Below, piece after piece: positions 31,178-40,730 of a stretch of DNA of 64,000 nt. Position 1 is the first letter of the stretch. Every line of letters starts with the position of its first letter. The notes beneath the pieces were generated by a model that worked only from the letters and a program-made list of their open reading frames with translations, had not been told where the DNA came from and searched no databases. Origin of the DNA: Saccharomonospora piscinae (GTDB lineage: Bacteria; Actinomycetota; Actinomycetes; Mycobacteriales; Pseudonocardiaceae); assembly GCF_005862235.1 (NCBI RefSeq), contig NZ_VCEK01000003.1:788079-852078 (forward strand). Direction: 5' to 3'. Made by a program: the position numbers and the translations under genes.

Positions 31178-33988
31178 TCAGTGGAAGTGCGCGGCGAGCT
31201 CGACACGGGAGCGCACGTCGAGCTTGGCGAAGATGTTGCGCAGGTGGTGGTCCACCGTGCGGTGGCTGATGAACAGGCGGGCCGCGATCTCCTTGTTGGT
31301 GGCGCCCTCGGCCACCAGCTGGGCGATGCGTTCCTGCTGAGGGCTCAACCCACTCGCTCCCCGGCGCGGCGCTGCCACCCTGCCCCGGCCGGGATGGCCG
31401 CAGGCGCGCAGCTCGCGCGAGGCGCGTTCCACCCAGTGCGTCGCGCCCAGATCGTCGAACAGGTGTACCGCCTCGCGCAGCACGTCCCTGGCCTGGCCCG
31501 GGCTGCGGGAGCGGCGCAGGTGCGAGGCGTACAGCAGTTGGGTGACGGCCAGGTCGTAGGGCGAGTCGGCCTCCCGGTGCAGGGTGACCGCCTCGGTGAA
31601 CCGCGCCCTGGCTTCGCCGTCGTCCTCGGCCAGCAGCGCGTGGCAACGGTGTGCCAGTGCGACCCGGGCGGTGCCTCCGGTGGTCGCGGCCCAGCCCTCG
31701 AAGGTCTCCAGGGCCCGCCGCGCGGTGTCCCGTTCGCCGCAGCGCGCCGCCGCCTCGACGAAGTGCGGGACCGCCATGACCCGCAGCGGCACGCAGTGGC
31801 GGGACCGGCCGACGGCCATGGTGCGAAACCGGTCGAACGCCTCGGCGGGCCGGTCGTGTGCGAGGTCGACACAGGCGGCCGCCCACGCCGCGAGCGCGCT
31901 CGGTCTGCCCAGCCCGCGTTCGACGAGTTCCGACTGCGCCGTGCGCAGGCGGGCGAGTGCGGTGTCCTGGTCGCCCTGCAACGCGGCGAGCATGGCGAGG
32001 ACGGTGACGTGGTCGACGGCCGAGTTGGACTGGCCGAGTGAGCGCGCCACCTGGAGTCCTTCCAGCGCCGCCGTCGTCGCCGTGGCGAGCTGCCCGGACA
32101 GCAGCGCCGACAGCGCCGCGTACACCAGCGCCCACGGCACCCCCGACTCGTCACCGCGGGCGCGGGCCGCGACGGCGGCGCCGAGGGCCAGGTCGCGGGA
32201 ACGTTCGGCGTCGCCCAGCGTGAACGCTGCCTGGCTGGCCAGCGTCTTCGCGGTCGCGTCGGGGGTGTCCTCGCCGAGCCGGACCAGGTGCCGCAGGGGG
32301 CCTGCCGCGTCGCGGTGCCTGCCGAGGAACGTGGCCGACATCGCGGTGAAGTGTTCCTGCACGACCCTGGCGACCGGCCACGATTCGGGTCCGCACAGGG
32401 CCGCCGCGTCGCGTGCGGTGTGGCAGTACCGGGCGTTGTCACCCGCCACGAAACTGGCTTCGCCCGCCAGCATCAGTGCGGTGGCGGCGAGTTCGCCGTG
32501 GGTGGGAGCCAGCATCCGGGCCGTGGACACGAGTTCGGTGGCGGCCACCGTCGGATCCCCGCGCCGCAGCTCGATCTCCCCGGCCAGGCGGCTAATGCGG
32601 GCTCCGAGTGCCCGGTCGGCGAGCGGAACTGCCGTGCGCAGTGCCGTTCTGGCGCGCTGGGGACGGCCCGAGGCCCAGTGGTCGGCGGCGGCGGCCACGA
32701 GCCGCCGGGCGCGCTCGCCGGGCCGGGGCGAGAGCACCGCGGCGCGCTCACCCGCCGCGGCGGCCGTGGCATGGGCGGCGGCCGCGCGTGCCCGGCTTGC
32801 CACGGCGTCGAGCTCGCGCACCAGCTCGGGTGAGGGGGCGGTGGCGGTCGCCGCCCGGTGCCACACGGCCCGGTCGCGATCGCCCGCCCGCTCGGCCTCC
32901 GCAGCCAGCCGTTGGTGCGCCCTGGTGAGGTCGCGGGGCGGCAGGACCGTTCGGACTGCCGAGGACACGACGTCGGGGGCGAGGCGCACGGCGTCCGTCT
33001 GGGACGTGACGAGACCGTGGCGGGCCGCCTCGGCCAGCGCCGACCCGTCGTCGCGCGCGACAGCCCGATGGGCGGGCCCGCTGTCGAGGTCGCCCGCTAC
33101 GGCGGCGATCGCCACCACGTCACGCGCGGCGGGGGACAGCGCCCGCACGCGGGCGGCGAGGGCGCGGCAGAGCCTGCCGTCGGCCGGCGGTGCCTCGGGT
33201 GGGCTCGCCCGGCCACAGAGGTGATCGGGTGTGAGGCTCTCGGCGAGTTCCACCAGCGCCAGCGGGTTGCCGTCGGCGATGTCCACCAGTGTGTCGGCGA
33301 GATCGTGAGGCAGCGCCGAGCCGAGCCGGTCGTGCAGCAGGGTCCTGGCGTGCTCGTCGCTCAGCCCGCCGAGCCGCAGCTGCGGCAGTCCGGTCCACGG
33401 CGCGGGTCCGGCAGGGGAGCCCGCGCTCTCCACGGCCAGCACGAGGACCATGCCCGCGCGCCCGGCTCGACGGGCGGCGAACGTGAGCGCGGCCAGCGAG
33501 GGGTCGTCGAGCAGGTGGGCCGCGTCGACGCAGCACAGGACGGGTCGCGTCCGCGCGGCGGCACCGAGCAGCGCCGCGACGGCCGACGGCACCGCGAGCG
33601 GCGCGCCGCTCACACCACTCACACCGCTGTCGCCGCTGATACCGCTGGCGGCGGGCAGGCCCCAGACCGGGCGCAACGCCTGCGCGCGGTCCGGCGGCAG
33701 CAGCGCCGCCAGCTCCGTCAGCGGGCGCAGGAGCTGTTCCAGTCCCGCGTAGGCAACCCCGGACTCGGCGGCGCTGCCTTCGGCCCGCAGCACCAGGGCA
33801 CCGTCGGCCCGGTCGCTGAGGGCATCGAGCAGGGCCGACTTGCCCGAACCGGGTGCCCCGGCGACGACGATCCCGGCGCCGCGGCCCCGGGCGGCGACCG
33901 CGAGCAGCTCGGTCAGGGTCGCGAGTTCACGGTCCCGTCCGCGCACCGGCCGGGCGCGGGCGGGCGTGTCATCCCACACGGCGAGCAT
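31178..33988 (-). CDS. Large ATP-binding LuxR-family (LAL) transcriptional regulator
   Basis: A 936-residue regulator. An N-terminal AAA/STAND ATPase has Walker A VAGAPGSGKSALL (residues about 42-54) and Walker B PVLCCVDAAHLLDD; the middle 500 residues are helical tetratricopeptide-like repeats; the C-terminal 65 residues are a LuxR helix-turn-helix (LSPQQERIAQLVAEGATNKEIAARLFISHRTVDHHLRNIFAKL). LAL proteins activate catabolic or antibiotic genes after binding an inducer. An odd Ser/Gly run (ASGISGDSGVSGVSGAP) interrupts the ATPase domain around residue 115. It lies just upstream of, and on the same strand as, the cutinase gene, which makes control of that gene a reasonable guess. Confidence 0.9.
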   Translation of the reverse strand: MLAVWDDTPARARPVRGRDRELATLTELLAVAARGRGAGIVVAGAPGSGKSALLDALSDRADGALVLRAEGSAAESGVAYAGLEQLLRPLTELAALLPPDRAQALRPVWGLPAASGISGDSGVSGVSGAPLAVPSAVAALLGAAARTRPVLCCVDAAHLLDDPSLAALTFAARRAGRAGMVLVLAVESAGSPAGPAPWTGLPQLRLGGLSDEHARTLLHDRLGSALPHDLADTLVDIADGNPLALVELAESLTPDHLCGRASPPEAPPADGRLCRALAARVRALSPAARDVVAIAAVAGDLDSGPAHRAVARDDGSALAEAARHGLVTSQTDAVRLAPDVVSSAVRTVLPPRDLTRAHQRLAAEAERAGDRDRAVWHRAATATAPSPELVRELDAVASRARAAAAHATAAAAGERAAVLSPRPGERARRLVAAAADHWASGRPQRARTALRTAVPLADRALGARISRLAGEIELRRGDPTVAATELVSTARMLAPTHGELAATALMLAGEASFVAGDNARYCHTARDAAALCGPESWPVARVVQEHFTAMSATFLGRHRDAAGPLRHLVRLGEDTPDATAKTLASQAAFTLGDAERSRDLALGAAVAARARGDESGVPWALVYAALSALLSGQLATATTAALEGLQVARSLGQSNSAVDHVTVLAMLAALQGDQDTALARLRTAQSELVERGLGRPSALAAWAAACVDLAHDRPAEAFDRFRTMAVGRSRHCVPLRVMAVPHFVEAAARCGERDTARRALETFEGWAATTGGTARVALAHRCHALLAEDDGEARARFTEAVTLHREADSPYDLAVTQLLYASHLRRSRSPGQARDVLREAVHLFDDLGATHWVERASRELRACGHPGRGRVAAPRRGASGLSPQQERIAQLVAEGATNKEIAARLFISHRTVDHHLRNIFAKLDVRSRVELAAHFH

Positions 33989-34056
33989 CTCGACAGTGTT
34001 ACGCCTTGATCACCGTGCGGGAAGACGTGAGCTCGGATTCCCACCGATCAGCCGGG

Positions 34057-34845
34057 TCAGCCGTTGCGGCTGTCCCGCCACGCCAGCCACTCGCGCAGTG
34101 TGCTGAGGTCGTAGTCCGGGCCGCCCGTGCTCACCGTGAACAGCGTGATGCCGAGTTCGGCCAGCTGGTCGGCGGAATCGGCGGGCGAGCCGGACACGCC
34201 GACCGAGCGCTCGATCTCGGCGGGATCGCGGCCCACGTCGGCGCAGTGCCCGTCGAGCACCTCCACCTTGCGGGCGGCCACCTCGACGTCACCGAAGCCG
34301 TGCCAGATGTCGCCGTGCCGCGCCACGAGCCGCAGCGTCTTCCTCTCGCCACCGCCGCCGATCAGCATCGGGATCTTGCGGGTGGGCGCCGGATTCAGCG
34401 CCGCGAACCGCTTCTCGATGCGGGGCAGTGCGTCGGCGAGGTCGGCGAGCCTGCCACCGGCCGTGCCGAACTCGTAGCCGTACTCGTCGTAGTCCTTCTG
34501 GAACCAGCCCGCGCCGATGCCCAGGATCAGCCTGCCGTCGCTGATGTGGTCCACGGTGCGCGCCATGTCGGCCAGCAGTTCGGGATTGCGGTAGCTGTTG
34601 CAGGTGACCAGCGCGCCGATCTCCACCCGGGAGGTGGCCTCGGCCCAGGCACCGAGCATGGTCCAGCACTCGAAGTGCTTGCCCTCGGGATCGCCGCTCA
34701 ACGGGTAGAAGTGGTCCCAGTTGAACAGGATGTCCACGCCCATGTCCTCGGCCTCCGCCGCGGCACGGCGAATGCGGTCGTAGTCGGCGTGTTGCGGCTG
34801 GATCTGAAGGCCGATCCGGAAGGGCCGTGTCGTGTGGGTCGTCAT
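34057..34845 (-). CDS. LLM-class F420-dependent oxidoreductase
   Basis: A 262-residue luciferase-like monooxygenase fold. N-terminal FRIGLQIQPQHADYDRIRRAAAEAEDMGVDILFNWDHF, GALVTCNSYRNPELLADMARTVDHISDGRLILGIGAGWFQKDYDEYG and IPMLIGGGGERKTLRLVARHGDIWH are typical of the actinobacterial F420 subgroup. The substrate is unknown. Its ATG overlaps the crtI stop by four bases (ATGA), so it belongs to the carotenoid transcript and may act on an isoprenoid, though that is inference. M. tuberculosis has a related gene (Rv2161c/Rv2172c type) near idsA2. Confidence 0.85.
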   Translation of the reverse strand: MTTHTTRPFRIGLQIQPQHADYDRIRRAAAEAEDMGVDILFNWDHFYPLSGDPEGKHFECWTMLGAWAEATSRVEIGALVTCNSYRNPELLADMARTVDHISDGRLILGIGAGWFQKDYDEYGYEFGTAGGRLADLADALPRIEKRFAALNPAPTRKIPMLIGGGGERKTLRLVARHGDIWHGFGDVEVAARKVEVLDGHCADVGRDPAEIERSVGVSGSPADSADQLAELGITLFTVSTGGPDYDLSTLREWLAWRDSRNG

Positions 34846-36356
34846 GGTGCCGACAGTAGTGGGGCTCGCCGGCTCGCGCGGTCGGCGAGCACCCGTTCCG
34901 CGGCGAGCCTGCCCGACACCAGCACCGGGGGAATACCCACACCCGGGGTCGTGCCGCAGCCCGCGAGGACGACGCCCGCCGCGCCCCGGACCCGGTTCGC
35001 GGGCCGGAACGGCCCGGTCTGGCCCAGTGTGTGCGCGAGGGAGAACGGGGTGCCCGCGCCCAGCCCTTCGGCGGCCCAGGTGAGCGGCGTCGCGACCCGC
35101 TCGAGTGTCAGGTCGTCGCCGAGTCCGGTCACGCCCCGGGTCTCCAGCGTGCACAGCAACTCGTCGCGGTAGGCGGCGGTGACGCGCGGCCAGTCCACGC
35201 GGGAGGTGCGCAGGTTCGGAGCGGGGGCAAGCACGGTGACGATGTCGCGGCCGGGCGGGGCCAGGTCCGGGTCGGTGGCCGTGGGGCGGGTCACCAGCAG
35301 CGACGGATCGCTCATCAACCGGCCCCGGCGCACCACTTCGGTGAACGTCTCCCGCCAGGCTTCCCCGAAGAACAGGCTGTGGTGGTCGAGCTCGGGCCTG
35401 CGGTGCGCGGTGTGCCCGTACAGCACCACGGCGGACGGCGAGTACCGCGCCCGCACCGGCCGTCGCGGGGTCCGGCCCAGCAGCGCGTAGGCGGTGTGGA
35501 GTTCGGTCGCCAGCACGACGGCCCCACAGCTGATGCGGTCGCCCGTTTCGGTGTGGACGGCGCGCACGCGGCCGTCGGTGGTCCGCTCCAGCCGCGTCGC
35601 CGCCGTGCCCAGCCGCACCGTCGCTCCCGCCGAGCGCGCCGCGGCCGTCATCCCCCGGGCGAGCTGTCCCATGCCACCCTTCGGGTAGTACACCCCGGCG
35701 ACGGTGTCCATGTAGGCGATCACGCCGTAGGCCGCGAGCGCCCGCATCGGGTCCAGCCCGGCGTAGAGCGACTGGAACGTGAACAGCCTGCGCAAGCGTT
35801 CGTCGCGCAGGAACCGGGCCGTCTTCGCGCCCAGCCTCCCGAAGCCGCCGAGTGCCGCGAGCCGGGCCAGTTCGGGCCGGGCGAGGTCGCGCACCGAGTC
35901 GAAGTTCGCGCCGATGAACGTGTCGCGTTGCGCGGCGTAGAGCTCGCTCAGCCAGTGGCGCAGTCTCCGGTAACCCTCCGCGTCGGCGGCTCCGGCCACC
36001 GCGCGGATCTCGGCCTCCATGGCCTCGGCGTCGGTGTGCAGGGCGATGGTGCTGCCGTCGGCGAAGTGCGCGCGGTAGGCGGGGTCGAGCCGGACGAGTG
36101 TCACCCGATCCGCCGTGGTCTCGCCGACGGCGGCGAACGCCTCGTCGAGCAACTCGGGCATCGTGAACACGCTCGCGCCCAGGTCGATGCGGTGTCCGTG
36201 CAACACCCGGTCGGCCACCCGCCCACCGGGCTCGGAGTCCCGTTCCAGCACCGTCACGCTGCGACCCGCGCCCAGCAGGTGCAGCGTCGCGGACAGCCCG
36301 GCCAGGCCCGCGCCCACCACCACGACGTCGGCGTGCTCACTCGTCTCGCGGTCCAC
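34842..36356 (-). CDS. crtI: Phytoene desaturase-type carotenoid oxidoreductase
   Basis: A 504-residue FAD amine-oxidase-fold enzyme. The dinucleotide motif is VVVVGAGLAGLSATLHLLGAG with ERDSEPGGRV after it; HRIDLGASVFTMPELLDE, QSLYAGLDPMRALAAYGVIAYMDTVAGVYYPKGGMGQLARGM and the C-terminal AGVVLAGCGTTPGVGIPPVLVSGRLAAERV are CrtI-family blocks. It would introduce double bonds into phytoene or a related polyene. With the polyprenyl synthase upstream it suggests carotenoid synthesis, but no phytoene synthase (crtB) is in the window, so the exact step (CrtI, CrtN or CrtD-like) is open. Confidence 0.85.
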   Translation of the reverse strand: MDRETSEHADVVVVGAGLAGLSATLHLLGAGRSVTVLERDSEPGGRVADRVLHGHRIDLGASVFTMPELLDEAFAAVGETTADRVTLVRLDPAYRAHFADGSTIALHTDAEAMEAEIRAVAGAADAEGYRRLRHWLSELYAAQRDTFIGANFDSVRDLARPELARLAALGGFGRLGAKTARFLRDERLRRLFTFQSLYAGLDPMRALAAYGVIAYMDTVAGVYYPKGGMGQLARGMTAAARSAGATVRLGTAATRLERTTDGRVRAVHTETGDRISCGAVVLATELHTAYALLGRTPRRPVRARYSPSAVVLYGHTAHRRPELDHHSLFFGEAWRETFTEVVRRGRLMSDPSLLVTRPTATDPDLAPPGRDIVTVLAPAPNLRTSRVDWPRVTAAYRDELLCTLETRGVTGLGDDLTLERVATPLTWAAEGLGAGTPFSLAHTLGQTGPFRPANRVRGAAGVVLAGCGTTPGVGIPPVLVSGRLAAERVLADRASRRAPLLSAP

Positions 36357-36400
36357 GGCACTCCCTCTCGCTCGGGACGCTCCGCGGCGGCCGCAGAGCG

Positions 36401-37486
36401 TCAGGACGTTCTGCGGGTTGCCCGGTCGGCGAGTTCCGTAAGCCGGGCTTCGGCCGGTTCCGCGAGCGCCGCCCTGCGCAGTGAAGCCAGTGCCGTGCCG
36501 GTCAGCTCCTCGATCCGGCGCTCGACCTCCGCGACCGCGCCGACGTCCACCAGCGCGGCGCGGACGTCGTCGACCTCCGCGCCGGTCAGCCGGTGATCAC
36601 CGACCGCGTCGGCGATCACCTTGCGCTCACCGTCGCGGCCCTGCTCCTCCGCGTACGTCAGTCCCAGCGCCAGCAGCAGCGTGCGCTTGCCCTCGCGCAG
36701 GTCGTCCCCGGCGGGCTTGCCCGTCACCGAAGGATCGCCGAACACCCCGAGCAGGTCGTCCCGCAGCTGGAACGCCACACCGAGGTCGCCGCCGAAGTCC
36801 AGCAGGGCGTCGATCAGTTCCGGTGCGGCCCCGGCGAGGGCGGCGCCCAGGTGCAGCGGCCGCTGCACGGTGTACGCGGCGGTCTTGAGCCGGTCGACCC
36901 GCAGCGCCGCCTCGGCGGAGGCGTCGCCGGTGGCCTGGGTGTGGACGTCGAGGTACTGGCCGGCGAGGACTTCTGTGCGCATGGCGCGCCACGCGGGCCG
37001 CGCTCCGGCGAGCGTGGTGGGCGCGAGGCCCGACTCGGCGAACATGTCCTCGGCCCAGGCCAGCGCCAGATCGCCGATCAGCACGGCGGCGGCCTGCCCG
37101 AACGCCTCCGGCGAGCCGAGCCAGCGGCGCTGCGCGTGATGCTCGGCGAACGCCACGTGCACGGTCGGGGACCCCCGGCGCGAGTCGGAGGAGTCGATGA
37201 CGTCGTCGTGGATGAGCGCGCACGCCTGAATCAGCTCCAGACTCGCCACCGCCCGCAGCACGCCCTCCGCCTCGGCCGAGCGGGGATCGCCGCCCGCGCC
37301 GCGCCAGCCCCACCACGCGAAGGTCGGGCGCAGCCGCTTCCCGCCCCCGAGCACGAAGTCGCTCAGGGCGTCGACCGCCGGACCGAACGTGGGCTCGACC
37401 TGACGGATCGGAATCCCCGCCCGCCGCAGGAAGTCGGTGAGAACACGGTCGATCTCGGACGGCAGGTCGGTGTCGAAGTCGGGCAT
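36401..37486 (-). CDS. Polyprenyl (geranylgeranyl-type) diphosphate synthase
   Basis: A 361-residue trans-isoprenyl synthase, related to mycobacterial IdsA2 (Rv2173). First Asp-rich motif ALIHDDVIDSSDSRRG with GGGKRLRP before it; second motif QLRDDLLGVFGD with GKPAGDDLREGKRT after it. It elongates DMAPP/FPP with IPP; the chain length is uncertain, but the residue before the first motif (CALIHDD) is small, compatible with a C20 product feeding CrtI. GACGAT ends six bases before ATG 37486, which may be another leaderless start. First gene of the carotenoid operon. Confidence 0.88.
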   Translation of the reverse strand: MPDFDTDLPSEIDRVLTDFLRRAGIPIRQVEPTFGPAVDALSDFVLGGGKRLRPTFAWWGWRGAGGDPRSAEAEGVLRAVASLELIQACALIHDDVIDSSDSRRGSPTVHVAFAEHHAQRRWLGSPEAFGQAAAVLIGDLALAWAEDMFAESGLAPTTLAGARPAWRAMRTEVLAGQYLDVHTQATGDASAEAALRVDRLKTAAYTVQRPLHLGAALAGAAPELIDALLDFGGDLGVAFQLRDDLLGVFGDPSVTGKPAGDDLREGKRTLLLALGLTYAEEQGRDGERKVIADAVGDHRLTGAEVDDVRAALVDVGAVAEVERRIEELTGTALASLRRAALAEPAEARLTELADRATRRTS

Positions 37487-37541
37487 GGCTCCATCGTCGC
37501 AGGCGAGAGAAAAGCGGTGCTCGCCCGTCTCGGGCGCGCGG

Positions 37542-37553
37542 TAGCGTGCTGCC
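37542..37553 (+). promoter_or_regulatory. -10 box for leaderless DUF885 gene
   Basis: TAGCGT at 37542-37547, six bases, then ATG; no ribosome binding site between. Confidence 0.5.
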
Positions 37554-39227
37554 ATGAACGTCCACGAGATCTCCGACCGGTTCGTCGACGACTTCGCCGC
37601 GGCCCACCCCGTCCTGGCGACAGTGATCGGCACGGACAAGCACGACGATCAGCTCACCGACTACTCCCCGGAAGGACACGCGGCCAGGGAGGCGCTGCTG
37701 CGCTCGGCCCTGCGCGACATGTCGGCAGCCGAGCCCGCCGACGACAGCGAGCGGCTCGCCAAGGCCGTGTTCGTGGAGCGCGTGGGCAGCGAGCTTGAAG
37801 TCCACGAGACCGGGCTCCAGGAGGCGGCGCTCAACACGATCGCGAGTCCGCCGCAGGACGTGCGCATGGTGTTCGACCTCATGCCCACCGCGACGACACG
37901 GGACTGGGAGACGATCGCGGCCCGGCTGACTCAGGTTCCCGCCGCGTTCGACGGGGTGCGCGCCTCGCTGCTGGCGGCGGCGGAGAAGGGCAGGGCCCCC
38001 GCGTTGCGGCAGCTCACCAAGGTCGCGGAGCAGGCCGAGGTGTGGGCGGGACTCAGCGGCGGCACCGGCTACTTCGAACGCTTCGTCGACGGTGCCGAGG
38101 CGGTCGGGGACCTGCCGGAGTCGCTGCGGGGCGACCTGCGGCACGCGGCGCAGCGGGCACAGGAGTCCTACGCCGAGCTGGCCGGGTTCCTGCGGGCCGA
38201 ACTCGCCCCCGAGGCGCCCTCGAAGGACGCACTCGGCGAGGAGGTCTACCGGCCGTGGTCGCGGTACTTCCTCGGTGCCGACGTCGACCCGCGTGAGGCC
38301 TACGAGTGGGGCTGGGAGGAGTTCTCCCGCATCGAGCGCGAGGCCAGGGAGGTCGCCGACCGCATCAAGGCGGGCGCGACCATCGCGGAGGCCGCCGAGG
38401 TGCTCGACGCCGACCAGCGCTACCACGTGCGCGGCCAGGACGAGTTCCAGGAGTGGATGCAGCGTTTGTCCGACGACGCGCTGAGTGCGCTGCGCGGATC
38501 GCACTTCGAGATCTCCGACGAGATCATGAACCTGGAGTGCCGCATCGCCCCGCCCGGCGGGCCGGTGGGCGCCTACTACACCGGCCCGAACGAGGACTTC
38601 AGCAGGCCGGGCCGCATGTGGTGGTCGGTGCCCCAGGGCAAGGACGAGTTCATCACCTGGCGTGAGGTCAGCACCGTCTACCACGAGGGCGCTCCCGGCC
38701 ACCACCTCCAGATCGCCACCTCGGTGGCCGAGCGGTCACTGAACCGGTTCCAGCGCATCCTCGCGATGACCTCGGGCCACGCCGAGGGCTGGGCGCTCTA
38801 CGCGGAGCGGCTCATGCAGGACCTCGGCTTCCTCTCCGACGACGGCAACCTGCTCGGGATGCTCGACGCCCACCTGTTCCGGGCCGCCCGCGTCATCGTG
38901 GACACCGGGATGCACCTGGAGCTGGAGATCCCGCGTGGCACCGGCTTCCACGAAGGCGAGCGCTGGACCCCCGAGCTCGGGTTGGAGTTCATGCTGACCC
39001 GCACGATCACCGACGCCGACCACGTGTACGACGAGATCGACCGCTACCTCGGCTGGCCGGGTCAGGCCCCGGCCTACAAGCTGGGCGAGCGGCTGTGGCT
39101 GCAGGCGCGTGAGGAGACGCGCCGACGCCAGGGCGACGCGTTCGACCTCAAGGCGTTCCACACCAGCGCGCTGCGCATGGGCGGCATGGGACTCGACACC
39201 CTGCGGGACCAGCTCGCGGCCTCGTGA
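37554..39227 (+). CDS. DUF885-family protein (predicted zinc metallopeptidase-like)
   Basis: A 557-residue cytoplasmic protein of the DUF885 family, common in actinobacteria. The putative metal motif is STVYHEGAPGHHLQ near residue 373-386 (H-E-x5-H-H), with GHAEGWALYAERLMQDLG after it supplying a further Glu, and GLEFMLTRTITDADHVYDEIDRYLGWPGQAPAYKLGE near the C-terminus. This layout resembles gluzincin carboxypeptidases, but activity has rarely been shown and no substrate can be inferred. No signal peptide. Confidence 0.85.
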   Translation: MNVHEISDRFVDDFAAAHPVLATVIGTDKHDDQLTDYSPEGHAAREALLRSALRDMSAAEPADDSERLAKAVFVERVGSELEVHETGLQEAALNTIASPPQDVRMVFDLMPTATTRDWETIAARLTQVPAAFDGVRASLLAAAEKGRAPALRQLTKVAEQAEVWAGLSGGTGYFERFVDGAEAVGDLPESLRGDLRHAAQRAQESYAELAGFLRAELAPEAPSKDALGEEVYRPWSRYFLGADVDPREAYEWGWEEFSRIEREAREVADRIKAGATIAEAAEVLDADQRYHVRGQDEFQEWMQRLSDDALSALRGSHFEISDEIMNLECRIAPPGGPVGAYYTGPNEDFSRPGRMWWSVPQGKDEFITWREVSTVYHEGAPGHHLQIATSVAERSLNRFQRILAMTSGHAEGWALYAERLMQDLGFLSDDGNLLGMLDAHLFRAARVIVDTGMHLELEIPRGTGFHEGERWTPELGLEFMLTRTITDADHVYDEIDRYLGWPGQAPAYKLGERLWLQAREETRRRQGDAFDLKAFHTSALRMGGMGLDTLRDQLAAS

Positions 39228-39232
39228 CCGGT

Positions 39233-39268
39233 GGCCGTCCGCTTCACTCCCGGGTGAGGCGGACGGCC
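39233..39268. terminator. Bidirectional hairpin between DUF885 and exchanger genes
   Basis: GGCCGTCCGC at 39233-39242 and GCGGACGGCC at 39259-39268 form a perfect 10-bp stem around a 16-base loop. It overlaps the last codons of the convergent exchanger gene. Confidence 0.65.
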
Positions 39269-40611
39269 TCCTGCTCGTCCGCCCGCTGGAGCACGTCGAA
39301 CGGGGTGGCGAGCCCGTCGCGGACCACTCGCCTCGCGTCGCGGAACCGGCGGGTGAGCAGCACCAGCGACAGCAGGACGTAGATCGCGCTGAGCACCGCG
39401 ATGATGATGCGGTCGGTCTCCGTGGGCAGCACGATGCTCGTGACGAACTGGATGAGGAACAGCACGAGCAGTGTCGTCGCCCAGCGGGCCGTCATGGTCA
39501 GCGACACCAGGATCGACACCGCGAACAGCGACTGCGCCGCCGTGATCATCAGCTCGAAGCGCTGGTGCAGGTCGATCGGCAGCCCGTCGAAGGAGCCGCT
39601 GGAGATCGCGAAGACGATCGGGATGGTGCCCACCAGCAGCGTCCACTGGTTCACCTTGCTGGAGATCAGCGTCCCCAGCGACGAGCTGGCGTGCAGCTTC
39701 CACGCGAACAGGCATGCCACGATCAGTTCCGGCGATTCGCTGGCCAGCGGCGCCACCCACTGCACGAGCAGGAAGTGGTCGATACCGAGATCGGTGCCCG
39801 TGTCGACGAGGTTGTGCGCGAAGTGTTCCGCCGTCGCGAGGATCACCACGGCGGCGAAGGCGAACATGCCGCCGTAGAGCCAGCGGCGGGCCGACTTCGG
39901 CCGCGATCCGATCCAGCCCGAGGTGCCCGTGAGTTCCGGCTCCTCCACCGGTGCCTTGGACAGCCGCCACGCGTACGCCACGAACAGCGACACCAGCACG
40001 GCGGCGTCCACGAGGGTCAGCGAGTCCCGCAGCGGGAAGTGCAGCGAGTACACGGTGGCCGCCCCGAGGAAGAAGACCTCCACCGACATCCGCCGGGGCA
40101 GCTTGACCCAGCCCAGGTGCGTTGACGCGCTCTGCCCACCGCCGCGGCGGCGCGCCCGCAGCACGGCGATGGTCGCGACCAGCACCACCAGCGGCCAGCC
40201 GACGCCCACGAGGATCCGGTTCGCACCGGTCATGTTCGCCAGCGCCAGCGAGCACGGGTTGGCGCCGTCGGCCTGTGCCATGCAGTGGCCCTGTTCGGCG
40301 TTGATCTGCCCGGCGTTCATGGTGAATACGAAGTCCACCGCGTACTCCGGCAGGACGGCGAGAAACGCCAGCAGCGCGAGTGCGAGCCCGCCGTTGATGT
40401 CCACCTGCGCCGCCTCAGCGGCCCAGGACAGGATGAACGCCGCGCCCACGATCGCGATGCCGTAGACCAGCGCGGCCAGCGGTGCGGCGAGAGCCGGAGC
40501 GGCAAGACCGAGGTAGTCGGCGGCCCCGATGTAGAGCCCGGGCACCGTCACGAGTCCCGCGATCGGCAGGTAGGGCGGCAAATGATCAGGATGGTCCGGC
40601 ACCCGCACCAT
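39244..40611 (-). CDS. Sodium/calcium exchanger-family membrane protein
   Basis: A 455-residue polytopic protein with about eleven hydrophobic segments. The two inverted-repeat alpha motifs of the NCX/CaCA superfamily are recognisable: FLAVLPEYAVDFVFTMNAG with NMTGANRILVG in the first half and WVAPLASESPELIVACLFAWKL with LISSKVNQWTLLVGTIP in the second (Glu residues central to ion binding). It probably exchanges Ca2+ for Na+ or H+. The extracytoplasmic stretch EQGHCMAQADGANPCS inserts a possible disulfide pair into the first motif. ATG 40611 follows GGGTGGGG; GTG 40608 is an alternative. Confidence 0.85.
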   Translation of the reverse strand: MVRVPDHPDHLPPYLPIAGLVTVPGLYIGAADYLGLAAPALAAPLAALVYGIAIVGAAFILSWAAEAAQVDINGGLALALLAFLAVLPEYAVDFVFTMNAGQINAEQGHCMAQADGANPCSLALANMTGANRILVGVGWPLVVLVATIAVLRARRRGGGQSASTHLGWVKLPRRMSVEVFFLGAATVYSLHFPLRDSLTLVDAAVLVSLFVAYAWRLSKAPVEEPELTGTSGWIGSRPKSARRWLYGGMFAFAAVVILATAEHFAHNLVDTGTDLGIDHFLLVQWVAPLASESPELIVACLFAWKLHASSSLGTLISSKVNQWTLLVGTIPIVFAISSGSFDGLPIDLHQRFELMITAAQSLFAVSILVSLTMTARWATTLLVLFLIQFVTSIVLPTETDRIIIAVLSAIYVLLSLVLLTRRFRDARRVVRDGLATPFDVLQRADEQEAVRLTRE

Positions 40612-40676
40612 GTTCCCCACCCCCGAGTGATCAAAACAACGGCCGACTGGGCTGTCCCGGTATTGGCCCCCCGGGA

Positions 40677-40688
40677 TAGCATCGCGCC
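40677..40688 (+). promoter_or_regulatory. -10 box for leaderless upstream ORF
   Basis: TAGCAT at 40677-40682, six bases (CGCGCC), then GTG 40689. It has the same geometry as hisH, hisF and lgt. Confidence 0.5.
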
Positions 40689-40730
40689 GTGCATCCGGTG
40701 TTTCTCGCCACCCCGCCCCCGCGCTCCTGA
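40689..40730 (+). CDS. Leaderless 13-codon upstream ORF before EamA gene
   Basis: GTG 40689 to TGA 40730 encodes MHPVFLATPPPRS. It has no binding site but sits exactly six bases after a TAGCAT box. Its stop codon lies in the loop of a hairpin (CCCCGCG 40717-40723 / CGCGGGG 40731-40737), and three consecutive prolines precede the stop. The arrangement suggests a regulatory leader peptide whose translation state controls the hairpin. No homologue is known to me. Confidence 0.4.
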   Translation: MHPVFLATPPPRS

